This document shows positions 6,150 through 12,907 of a stretch of 12,907 bases of DNA, one piece after another. The DNA comes from Clostridiaceae bacterium (GTDB taxonomy: Bacteria > Bacillota > Clostridia > Saccharofermentanales > Fastidiosipilaceae). The notes under the pieces were generated by a model, which did no database searches, was not told the DNA's origin, and saw only the letters and a list, made by a program, of their open reading frames with translations. Positions within the stretch are counted from its first letter, which is position 1. The number at the start of each line of letters is the position of its first letter. The position numbers and the translations under genes were made by a program. Location of the stretch: the NCBI GenBank assembly GCA_012800515.1, contig JAAZJE010000120.1, positions 1 through 12,907 of the forward strand. Reading direction: 5' to 3'.

Positions 6150-7643
6150 ATGGCAAAGAGAGACCGAAAAACCGATCCCCGACCTGAAGTGCCCGCAACG
6201 GCGAATCGACACCGGACACCTCAAAATAAGGAGGCCGAGAGGCGCGCCGCCGTGCTCAGATCTGCCCTGCACTCAGGACAACACCCTACGCCGCATCTCG
6301 ACGCCATGCTTTCCGACAGTGAACAGCGTCAGCGCGAATATGAACGTGAATTGAGAGAACTCAATGAGATCTGGACACGCCTCGGAGTGGAGATTCCCCA
6401 TGAACGGCTCGAAGCCGTAACAACGGAGGACGAAGCGCCTCACGAATATCGAGCAGCAGCGGTAAAGTCGCCGCCAACTGACGGCGAGTCCAGATCGCGG
6501 GTCATCGCCCTCCACGATTCCGTAGCGCCCGCATCCCGCGTCAACCGTCCTTCCCATCATGCCGGAACCGCACTATTGCTGATTACCGCCGCAACCGTAA
6601 TATTCTATATCGCGGCGGCGTGGCTAACTGCCGTTTTCCCCGGTATCTTCGGACAGGACAAAGTACATTGGTTGAACAAAATCACCGAATTCCCCCTGCT
6701 GACAAACCGAGCAATCGGCATTGCTCTTCTGCAATTCTCAACCTATTTCGCGGCCATCGTTCTTGCTTTTTTCTTCTTTCGTCTGGAGAACAAAGATCTT
6801 TTCGGAGCGGCACGACCGGGCTTTGCCGGATTTATCCTCGCCCTGCCGATCGGGATTCTGCTCGCAATTCTGATTCTCGGGCTGAGCAACCTGGGCATGT
6901 ATCTGTATGTTTCTCTCGGCTGGGAACCGCCGCTCTCCCGACCTTTTGCCTCCTACGCTCCGGACCTCTGGGCCGGTCTGCCATACTTACCGTCCTCCCT
7001 CTTACTTGCCCCACTCCTCGCCGGCGTCATTCTGCCGACAATTTGTGAGGAAATGTTTTTCCGGGGCCTGCTTCTCACGGCACAGTTTAAGTCGGGCCGA
7101 CCAGTTGCGGCTATTCTCGGCACCTCACTGGTTGCCGTCCTGCTCAGCGGACACGGCAATCCGTTTCCCGTCCTGATTCTGAATATCGTCCTCGGTTTGG
7201 TACGTCGTTACGGCGGCAATGTCTGGTCGGCAATTACCGCTCGACTCGCATTCATCGTTGCAGTTGTTTACGCTGATTTGCTCGGCTATATCTCCTTCAC
7301 GCCCGAGACTTTGCTTATCGAGTCGCCGAACGCGCAGCGGGATTTGATTTTAACGTTGGCCGGAGCGGCGGCGGCCTTACTACTTCTAATTCCCACCCTA
7401 TCGGGGATGCGCAAATACTGCGGTGGCGACCTAGACTCCGGTGAGCCGATTACTATTCGTAAGCGAAAGCGGATCCGGGTACGGGTTCCCGTCGAAGCGA
7501 ACGGAGCAAGTTCCGCTTATGTCATAAAGACAGTAACCATACCGGAACTGACCGCCGCCAAATGGTTTCCCTTCGACTGGCAATTCATTGTCGGTACAAT
7601 TACACTGTTGTTGCTCTATATTCTGGATTTGATTCGGTCTTAA
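6150..7643 (+). CDS. CPBP-family (CAAX-protease-like) membrane protein with long polar N-terminus
   Basis: Integral membrane protein of up to 497 residues. Residues 1-135 are polar and probably disordered, with a short charged coiled-coil-like part (55-78). About eight hydrophobic segments follow (near 138-163, 188-210, 225-255, 280-297, 318-333, 338-352, 362-380, 398-418 and 476-494). The first CPBP/Abi motif is clear: EEMFFRG with Glu300, Glu301 and Arg305. The second motif keeps His335 in LLSGHGNPF. The third (usually W..IL.H..N) reads WSAITARLAF, so its histidine is replaced by Arg365 and the Asn is absent. CPBP proteins are intramembrane metalloproteases or non-catalytic relatives; activity here is doubtful. 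The start is uncertain: the ATG at 6150 lacks a ribosome binding site, while an in-frame GTG near 6255 has AGAGG 9 nt upstream. It is the only plus-strand gene, convergent with mltG. Its role is unknown. Confidence 0.75.
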   Translation: MAKRDRKTDPRPEVPATANRHRTPQNKEAERRAAVLRSALHSGQHPTPHLDAMLSDSEQRQREYERELRELNEIWTRLGVEIPHERLEAVTTEDEAPHEYRAAAVKSPPTDGESRSRVIALHDSVAPASRVNRPSHHAGTALLLITAATVIFYIAAAWLTAVFPGIFGQDKVHWLNKITEFPLLTNRAIGIALLQFSTYFAAIVLAFFFFRLENKDLFGAARPGFAGFILALPIGILLAILILGLSNLGMYLYVSLGWEPPLSRPFASYAPDLWAGLPYLPSSLLLAPLLAGVILPTICEEMFFRGLLLTAQFKSGRPVAAILGTSLVAVLLSGHGNPFPVLILNIVLGLVRRYGGNVWSAITARLAFIVAVVYADLLGYISFTPETLLIESPNAQRDLILTLAGAAAALLLLIPTLSGMRKYCGGDLDSGEPITIRKRKRIRVRVPVEANGASSAYVIKTVTIPELTAAKWFPFDWQFIVGTITLLLLYILDLIRS

Positions 7644-7713
7644 TTCGGCCGGAGCAGATTCGGCATTGTCAACCCTTCAACCAACACCGGAGCCGTCGGT
7701 GCTTCGTTGCTCT

Positions 7714-8982
7714 CTAGTCGATCACGACGGCACGACCGTCTTCATCCACCTTAATATCTTTAATTGTTTGCTGGCCGGCTTCGCGAACCTTGTTCAGGTA
7801 AGTGCGAATATTTGCCTCATGTTCACTAATAGTGCGGGCAAAGACATTCGTTCCCTCACCCGTCGAACAGAAATAATACAGATCCGGCTCGTCCGTGTCC
7901 GGATAGAGTGCCGCACGAATCGCCTCAAGACCGGGGTTACAGATCGGACCCGGCGGCAGACCGATATTCAAATACGTATTATAGGGACTGCTCTTCTTCA
8001 TATCGTCCGAAGTTACGATCAGAATCGGCGGTTTATTGTCCAAAATTCGCAAATAATTCACCGTCGCACAGGACTGCAACCGCGCCTCGCGTTTCAGCCG
8101 ATTGTGAAAAACACGCGAGACCTTATACATCTCGCCGATTTGCGAACTTTCCTTCTCAATAATCGAGGCCAGGGTCAAAATCTCATCCATTGTCATACCC
8201 AGGGCCTCGGCGCGGTCAAAATATTCCGGGAGAAGTTTGCGATTTGTATTTGCCAGAATTACGCTCAGAATCTGTTCGGCGTCGGTATTGAGGTCGAATT
8301 CATAGGTGTCGGGAAAAAGCCAGCCCTGCAACCGCGTCCGCCGCATAGCGCTCAGTGGTATGTTGTTCAAAAAATCATATCTGAAATAGCGCGCCGGATT
8401 ATTGATCATCCGTAGCATCTCGTCAATATCAAAGTGAACGCCCTGCTTCTGCAACTCAGCGATCATCTGTTCAACGGTCGACCCCTCGCGGAACTGAACC
8501 TTGACCGTGACCGGGGGCAGAGTCAGGCGGAACATTATCTCGTCATAAGTCATACCCGCGGTCACGAAGTGCGTTCCGTACTGATAACCGCCGTCAAAGC
8601 CGTTGAGTTTCGACAACATGGTAAACAAGGTTTTACTGTTTATTGCTCCGGCCTCGAAAAGACGCTCGGCGATTTCCGATGAACTGTCGCCGCGTTGCAC
8701 GTAAATCATAATTGCACCCGGTGTTCCCGGACCGATTTCCCCATCTGTGGAGGAGTCCGGCAAAGTCGAGTCTTTTTTTTCCTGAGATCCGTTCGGACGC
8801 GGCGAAGGTGTCGCCCGCGGGACATGGACAACTCCACCCGTATCAGCATCATATTTGAGAAAGCGTTTATTCTGCCCGTCAACATAATTAAAACCGGACA
8901 AAAAGCCGAAGCCGACTGCCGCCAATAACAGTACTATTGCCGCAAAGGTCAACAGAATTTTCGTTACCTGACGTGAGCCCAT
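7714..8982 (-). CDS. mltG: Endolytic murein transglycosylase MltG (YceG-like)
   Basis: Membrane-anchored lytic transglycosylase that cuts new glycan strands within the chain and helps end their elongation. The 422-residue product has a short cytoplasmic start, one membrane helix (about 8-31), a low-complexity Pro/Ser/Asp linker (50-90), a LysM-like part (about 91-155) and the YceG catalytic domain. Signatures are LQGWLFPDTYEF (218-229), LTLASIIEKES (269-279), VFHNRLK (291-297) and GLPPGPICNPGLEAI (341-355). One of Glu276/Glu278 corresponds to catalytic Glu218 of E. coli MltG. LQSCATVNY (302-310) has Cys-Ala where many homologues have Asp-Pro; as I recall, this variant is also seen in other Clostridia. 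The ATG at 8982 follows AAAGGA with 7 nt spacing. It lies 72 nt after typA and is probably in the same operon. It ends 70 bp from the convergent CPBP gene, with no strong terminator between them. Confidence 0.93.
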   Translation of the reverse strand: MGSRQVTKILLTFAAIVLLLAAVGFGFLSGFNYVDGQNKRFLKYDADTGGVVHVPRATPSPRPNGSQEKKDSTLPDSSTDGEIGPGTPGAIMIYVQRGDSSSEIAERLFEAGAINSKTLFTMLSKLNGFDGGYQYGTHFVTAGMTYDEIMFRLTLPPVTVKVQFREGSTVEQMIAELQKQGVHFDIDEMLRMINNPARYFRYDFLNNIPLSAMRRTRLQGWLFPDTYEFDLNTDAEQILSVILANTNRKLLPEYFDRAEALGMTMDEILTLASIIEKESSQIGEMYKVSRVFHNRLKREARLQSCATVNYLRILDNKPPILIVTSDDMKKSSPYNTYLNIGLPPGPICNPGLEAIRAALYPDTDEPDLYYFCSTGEGTNVFARTISEHEANIRTYLNKVREAGQQTIKDIKVDEDGRAVVID

Positions 8983-9054
8983 GCCCCGTTCCTTTCCCTA
9001 ACCCTTTAGTCCCGTAGTGCTAATCTTCCGGCTGCATGCAGAGACCGGCCGTGC

Positions 9055-10929
9055 TCAGTTCTCGCCGCGCGAGCGCGCCTTTAGGCGCGTCTCGGAATTG
9101 AGAATACGTTTACGCAAGCGCAAATGCTCCGGCGTAACTTCCAAAAGTTCGTCCGTATCGACAAACTCGAGAAATTGTTCGAGGCTCTTTTTGATCGGCG
9201 GACTCAACCGGAGCGCCTCATCCGAACCGGCGGCACGAATATTGGTTGCGTGCTTGCGGCGGCAAACATTGACAATAATGTCCATGCTGCTGAGCGAACG
9301 GCCGACCACCATACCTTCGTAAACCTCCGTGCCCGGATCAATAAAAAGCTCACCGCGGCTCTGGGCATTGAACAGACCGTAGGCACTGGCGACGCCGGCC
9401 TCACTGGCAACCAGCACGCCGGTATTGCGCAACGGCAACTCGCCTTTCCAAGGCTCATAGCCCGAGAAAACCGTGTTCATTATACCATGCCCCCGGGTTG
9501 CGGTCAGAAATTCCGTGCGATAACCGATCAGGCCGCGCGAAGGACAGCGAAAAATCAGATGAATCGCGCCTTTTTCGGGCGGAGACATATTAACCAGTTC
9601 ACCCCGCCTGGCGCCCAACGCCTCAATCACGACCCCGGAATAATCCTGAGGCACTTCAACCAGGACTTCCTCCATAGGCTCGTGCCGTTCTCCGTCGATA
9701 ATTTTCTCGATTGCGCGCGGGCGTGAGACCTGGAACTCGTAGCCCTCGCGCCGCATGGTCTCAATCAGAATCGAGATGTGCAGTTCGCCGCGTCCTTTAA
9801 CAATAATTGCGTCCGGCGAATCAGTATCTTCCAACTGCATACTAACATTGCGTTCCAATTCCCTATACAGGCGGGCGCGCAAATGACGCGAGGTCACATA
9901 AGTTCCGTCCCGTCCCGCCATAGGGCTGTTGTTGATGCTGAAAGTCATCGCGATCGTCGGCTCATCAACCTTTGTGAAAGGCAGAGCGTTTATCTCTTCC
10001 GGGTCACAAATGGTATCGCCGATACCGATATCGTCGATACCCGCCACGCAGACAATTTCGCCGACTCCGGCCGAGTCGATATCGACCCGTTCCAGACCTT
10101 CAAAACGCTGCAACTTGCTGATTTTGTCTATATACCGGGGATGGGGCGAATAATAGTTAGTCACACCGACCGCCTGTCCGGCGGCAATTGTTCCGGCCTC
10201 GATGCGTCCGATAGCGACTCGTCCTATATACGGATCGCCTTCGATATTCGCCACCAGAATCTGTAACGGCGCCGCCTCCCGTCCGTTAGGCGCCGGGATT
10301 GCGGCAATAATCGCGTCAAGCAACTCGCTCACATCGACGGAATCCGCCATCGCTTCGATACTGCTTGCCGCTTTTCCGTCCCGCGCCGAGGCATACAGAA
10401 TAGGAAAATCCAGTTGCTGTTCGTTGGCACCCAATTCAATGAATAAATCAAAAATCATATCGGTGACCACGCCGATGCGGGCATCGCCGCGGTCTACCTT
10501 GTTGATTACGACGACCGGGATCAATTCTTTTTCCAGTGCCTTGCGCAAAACAAAGCGCGTTTGCGGCATCGGTCCGTCCGCGGCATCGACGACAAGCAGG
10601 ACGCCGTCAACCATATTCAAAACCCGTTCGACCTCGCCGCCGAAGTCGGCATGGCCCGGCGTATCGACAATATTGAGACGATAACCTTTGTAGCTCACAG
10701 AAGTGTTCTTGGCCAGGATCGTGATCCCGCGCTCTCTCTCCAGATCGCCGGAATCCATGACCCGTGCGCCCGGCTGCTCATGGGCGGCAAAAGCTCCCGC
10801 CGTGCGCAACATACAGTCGACCAACGTCGTCTTGCCGTGATCGACATGGGCGATTATGGCGATATTCCGTATTTTTTTCCGGGCGGACGAATCCGTATCC
10901 GACGATTTGTGTGTGTCTATACTATTCAT
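9055..10929 (-). CDS. typA: Translational GTPase TypA/BipA
   Basis: Ribosome-associated GTPase of the EF-G/LepA group that helps assemble the large subunit, mainly under stress or cold. The 624-residue product (usual 605-615) has G1 AHVDHGKT (27-34), G2 RGITI (67-71), G3 DTPGH (89-93) and G4 NKVD (143-146). These are followed by the beta-barrel, the two EF-G-like domains and the BipA-specific C-terminal domain (NTVFSGYEPWKGEL and LRLRKRILN are typical). The frame is open to 10980, but I chose the ATG at 10929. It overlaps the der stop codon by 8 nt (ATGAATAG), an arrangement typical of translational coupling, and the extra 17 residues would not be conserved. Second gene of the der-typA-mltG cluster. 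Confidence 0.95.
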   Translation of the reverse strand: MNSIDTHKSSDTDSSARKKIRNIAIIAHVDHGKTTLVDCMLRTAGAFAAHEQPGARVMDSGDLERERGITILAKNTSVSYKGYRLNIVDTPGHADFGGEVERVLNMVDGVLLVVDAADGPMPQTRFVLRKALEKELIPVVVINKVDRGDARIGVVTDMIFDLFIELGANEQQLDFPILYASARDGKAASSIEAMADSVDVSELLDAIIAAIPAPNGREAAPLQILVANIEGDPYIGRVAIGRIEAGTIAAGQAVGVTNYYSPHPRYIDKISKLQRFEGLERVDIDSAGVGEIVCVAGIDDIGIGDTICDPEEINALPFTKVDEPTIAMTFSINNSPMAGRDGTYVTSRHLRARLYRELERNVSMQLEDTDSPDAIIVKGRGELHISILIETMRREGYEFQVSRPRAIEKIIDGERHEPMEEVLVEVPQDYSGVVIEALGARRGELVNMSPPEKGAIHLIFRCPSRGLIGYRTEFLTATRGHGIMNTVFSGYEPWKGELPLRNTGVLVASEAGVASAYGLFNAQSRGELFIDPGTEVYEGMVVGRSLSSMDIIVNVCRRKHATNIRAAGSDEALRLSPPIKKSLEQFLEFVDTDELLEVTPEHLRLRKRILNSETRLKARSRGEN

Positions 10930-12361
10930 TCCGTTTCTGTTCCCGGAAGAAAATCCGAATCGGCGTTCCTCTGAAGTCAAAGTTGCGTCTGATTTGATTT
11001 TCGATATATCTCTCGTAGGAAAAATGCTTCACCTGCGCGTTACGGCAAAACAGTACGAATGTCGGCGGTGCCTGGCGCACCTGCGTCGCAAAGCGGATAT
11101 TCAGCCGCTTTCCTTTATCCTGCGGTGCCGGCGTCAGAGCCTGCGCTTCGCTGATAACGGTATTCAACACGCCCGTCGGCACATATCGTATGCTGTTCCG
11201 CCAGACCTCCCGGACCAAAGGAAGAATCCGTCCGGTTCCCGCTCCCGTCCGCGCCGATATAAAGAGCACCGGCGCCCAGACCATAAAGGAGAAACGTTCG
11301 GCGATCAGCCGTCGCCAGTAGTCGCCGGGATTCTTCGCCGTCGCCGACTCTTCCCAACTACGATTGATGTCCCACTTATTCACGACAAAGATGGCACCCT
11401 TCCCCTGCTCGTTCACGAGTCCGGCCACCTTTGTGTCCTGTGCCGTCACGCCCTCTGTCGCATCAAGCATGATCAGACATACATCCGACCGCTCCACCGC
11501 GGCCAAAGCCCGCAGATAACTGTAAAATTCAATAGATTCGCGCACCCGGCTACGCCGCCGCAGTCCGGCGGTATCGGTAAGGATGAAATCGCCGTCCTTC
11601 TCCGTTCGCAACTGCGTGTCCACCGCATCACGTGTGGTCCCGGGAATATCCGAAACAATTGCCCGCTCCTCACGCAGCAAATAATTAACCAGTGAGGATT
11701 TGCCGACATTCGGCCTTCCGACGATGGCCAGGCGAATTTCTTTGTCCGGATCCGCCTCGAACGGAGGCGCTCCCTCGTCTTCTTCCCCGTCCTCCGAGTC
11801 GTCGAAATCCCGAACTACGGATTCCCCGGGCGTGTATTTGTCGGAATCCGCCGCCGGATCAACGCTCGGCAGAGCGGCAACAATCGCATCGAGCAGATCT
11901 CCCGTGCCCCGGCCGTGTTCGGCCGAAATAGGGTAAACCTCCGGCCAGCCCAGCGCATAGAATTCGTGGCGCGCCACGTCCTCAACTGCCTGCGTGTCGC
12001 ATTTATTCACAACCGGAATCACCGGCTTTTTACTGCGGCGCAACATCATCGCCACATCTTCATCACCGGACAAAAGTCCCGTTTTAGCGTCAACGACAAA
12101 GACGATCACGTCCGCCATCTCAATGGCTATTTCCGCCTGCTCCCGCATAGAGCGCGGAATGATCTCTTCCGTACCATCGGTAATTCCGCCCGTATCGATC
12201 AGAACAAATTCACGGCCGTTCCACTCCGTCGGAGCATAGATGCGGTCGCGCGTCACGCCCGGTCGGCTGTCCACAATGGACAGGCGGCGACCGATCAGAC
12301 GATTAAATAGAGTGGACTTGCCCACATCGGGACGACCGACAATTGCTACCAAAGATCTCAT
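10922..12361 (-). CDS. der: Ribosome biogenesis GTPase Der (EngA), double G domain
   Basis: Essential GTPase for 50S subunit assembly. At 479 residues it is longer than the usual 435-450. G domain 1 has GRPDVGKST (9-17), DTGG (56-59) and NKCD (119-122). G domain 2 has GRPNVGKSS (215-223), DTAG (263-266) and NKWD (328-331). A KH-like domain fills about 385-479. The extra length is mainly an acidic linker (about 170-208, rich in Asp and Glu) between the G domains. The first P-loop has Asp12 where Der proteins nearly always have Asn; the codon is GAT rather than AAT/AAC. The ATG at 12361 has only a weak GGAT ribosome binding site 8 nt upstream. The gene follows the rpmF terminator and overlaps typA by 8 nt at its end. 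Confidence 0.95.
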   Translation of the reverse strand: MRSLVAIVGRPDVGKSTLFNRLIGRRLSIVDSRPGVTRDRIYAPTEWNGREFVLIDTGGITDGTEEIIPRSMREQAEIAIEMADVIVFVVDAKTGLLSGDEDVAMMLRRSKKPVIPVVNKCDTQAVEDVARHEFYALGWPEVYPISAEHGRGTGDLLDAIVAALPSVDPAADSDKYTPGESVVRDFDDSEDGEEDEGAPPFEADPDKEIRLAIVGRPNVGKSSLVNYLLREERAIVSDIPGTTRDAVDTQLRTEKDGDFILTDTAGLRRRSRVRESIEFYSYLRALAAVERSDVCLIMLDATEGVTAQDTKVAGLVNEQGKGAIFVVNKWDINRSWEESATAKNPGDYWRRLIAERFSFMVWAPVLFISARTGAGTGRILPLVREVWRNSIRYVPTGVLNTVISEAQALTPAPQDKGKRLNIRFATQVRQAPPTFVLFCRNAQVKHFSYERYIENQIRRNFDFRGTPIRIFFREQKRNE

Positions 12362-12379
12362 AATATGTTATCCAATACC

Positions 12380-12397
12380 GAATTTCTCTTGAAATTC
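12380..12397. repeat. Inverted repeat in front of der
   Basis: GAATTTC-AAGA-GAAATTC on the minus strand: a perfect 7-bp stem with a 4-nt loop, 19-36 nt upstream of the der start codon. It has no T tract. It could be an operator or an mRNA hairpin in the short stretch between the rpmF terminator and der. Confidence 0.5.
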
Positions 12398-12410
12398 CTC
12401 TCAAAGAATG

Positions 12411-12437
12411 AAAAACAGCGGATACTGTGCTCCGCTG
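12411..12437 (-). terminator. Rho-independent terminator after rpmF
   Basis: On the minus strand CAGCGGA pairs with TCCGCTG (7 bp) around an 8-nt loop and runs straight into TTTTTC. It lies about 25 nt after the rpmF stop codon. It should end or reduce transcription before der, so der may need read-through or its own promoter. Confidence 0.75.
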
Positions 12438-12462
12438 CCCTCTCAAATTATGGCCGCTCCGT

Positions 12463-12654
12463 TCAGCCTTTTTGATCGGCGCTGAGCTGCAAAACGTCCT
12501 TGCCATTGTAATAGCCGCAGTTCTTGCAAACCCGATGCGGCGCCATTTTTTCGTGGCACTGCGAGCACTCAATCAAATTGGGCGACGTCAGCTTCCAATT
12601 AGAGCGCGAACGGCGCGATCTGGCCTTAGACCATTTTCTCTTAGGTACAGCCAT
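12463..12654 (-). CDS. rpmF: Large-subunit ribosomal protein L32
   Basis: Structural protein of the 50S ribosomal subunit. The 63-residue product begins MAVPKRKWSKARSRRSR, the basic L32 N-terminus, and has a zinc ribbon with Cys30, Cys33, Cys43 and Cys46 (CSQC and CKNC). This is the zinc-binding C+ form; C- paralogues lack these cysteines. Length and order match bacterial L32 (57-63 residues). GGAGG lies 7 nt before the ATG at 12654. The gene has its own strong promoter, a structured leader and a terminator, so it is probably a single-gene unit. The often adjacent DUF177 (YceD) gene is not seen in the 250 bp upstream. Confidence 0.96.
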   Translation of the reverse strand: MAVPKRKWSKARSRRSRSNWKLTSPNLIECSQCHEKMAPHRVCKNCGYYNGKDVLQLSADQKG

Positions 12655-12676
12655 GTGTACACCTCCGATATGTTAT

Positions 12677-12736
12677 CCGTTCGGCCGCACGGCGCGGTTC
12701 GTATTCCGCCGCTACCGATGCCAGTTGCCCGAACGG
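12677..12736. repeat. Long-range inverted repeat in the rpmF leader
   Basis: CCGTTCGG (12729-12736 read on the minus strand) is the exact complement of CCGAACGG (12677-12684). The 44 nt between are GC-rich and can form an inner stem. The 5' arm begins at the predicted transcription start, and the 3' arm ends about 10 nt before the ribosome binding site. Nearly the whole leader could therefore fold into one stem-loop just ahead of the start codon. Confidence 0.55.
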
Positions 12737-12741
12737 CATAT

Positions 12742-12771
12742 ATTATCCAACAAAGTCCGCACCCATGTCAA
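12742..12771 (-). promoter_or_regulatory. Strong sigma-A promoter of rpmF
   Basis: A perfect -35 TTGACA (12766-12771) and a near-perfect -10 GATAAT (12742-12747, five of six) are separated by 18 bp on the minus strand. The predicted start is near 12735, giving a leader of about 80 nt. This fits the high output needed for a ribosomal protein. Confidence 0.8.
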
Positions 12772-12907
12772 GGCGCGTGTTATTTGAGTTTTCGTAAAAT
12801 TTTCCGTGATTCTCGTTATAGATTTCGTCAGTCTGCAATATTGTGTCAGTTTTCCCCAAACAAGTATCTAATGCGATAGTAAATAATGCGAAAAGCCTTT
12901 CCATAAG

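Noticed and set aside
7685..7701. Hairpin CACCG-N7-CGGTG between the CPBP gene and mltG as a shared terminator
   Set aside because: The stem is only 5 bp, with no T tract on either strand.
10930..10980. Longer typA starting at 10980
   Set aside because: The extra 17 residues lie within the der coding region. The ATG at 10929 forms a typical 8-nt coupling overlap.
12745..12907. Minus-strand open frame at the right edge as the tail of another gene
   Set aside because: It runs through the strong rpmF promoter and shows no family features. A second frame ending RIRYLFGEN is too short to judge.

Overview
The window looks like a piece of chromosome from an anaerobic, Gram-positive-type bacterium, most likely Bacillota/Clostridia. 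The signs are a class III (oxygen-sensitive) ribonucleotide reductase operon, an L32 protein with four zinc-ligand cysteines, strong AGGAGG-type ribosome binding sites, sigma-A-like promoters and a moderately GC-rich base composition. The placement rests on gene content and motifs only; genus and species cannot be told. All genes except one lie on the minus strand. No tRNA, rRNA, CRISPR array, insertion sequence or prophage gene was seen.

Layout, left to right. (1) The N-terminal part of a xylulokinase (xylB) runs off the left edge, behind about 300 bp of non-coding DNA that holds its candidate promoter and a terminator-like hairpin. (2) The class III ribonucleotide reductase operon is read leftwards as nrdD, then a 52-codon gene, then nrdG. 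Its promoter (4156-4184) overlaps a tandem pair of NrdR-box-like sites 32 bp apart. The large NrdD chain stops without the usual glycyl-radical segment. That segment (RRITGYLVG) is encoded by the separate 52-residue gene at 1281-1439, so the reductase appears split into a catalytic chain and a small radical-carrying chain. (3) A half-size ABC exporter lies next. (4) The only plus-strand gene is a CPBP-family (CAAX-protease-like) membrane protein, divergent from the exporter. (5) A housekeeping cluster is read leftwards: rpmF (L32) with its own strong promoter and terminator, then der (ribosome-assembly GTPase), typA/bipA (ribosome-associated GTPase) and mltG (endolytic transglycosylase). der and typA overlap by 8 nt and mltG follows after a short gap, so these three are probably co-transcribed.

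How the genes fit together: NrdG makes the glycyl radical, NrdD carries the nucleotide-binding and catalytic barrel plus the ATP cone, and NrdR would repress the operon when dATP/ATP is high. rpmF, der and typA all serve the ribosome, while mltG serves cell-wall synthesis. The observation most worth following up is the split of NrdD. The remaining findings are smaller: leader structures, degenerate motifs and unusual starts.
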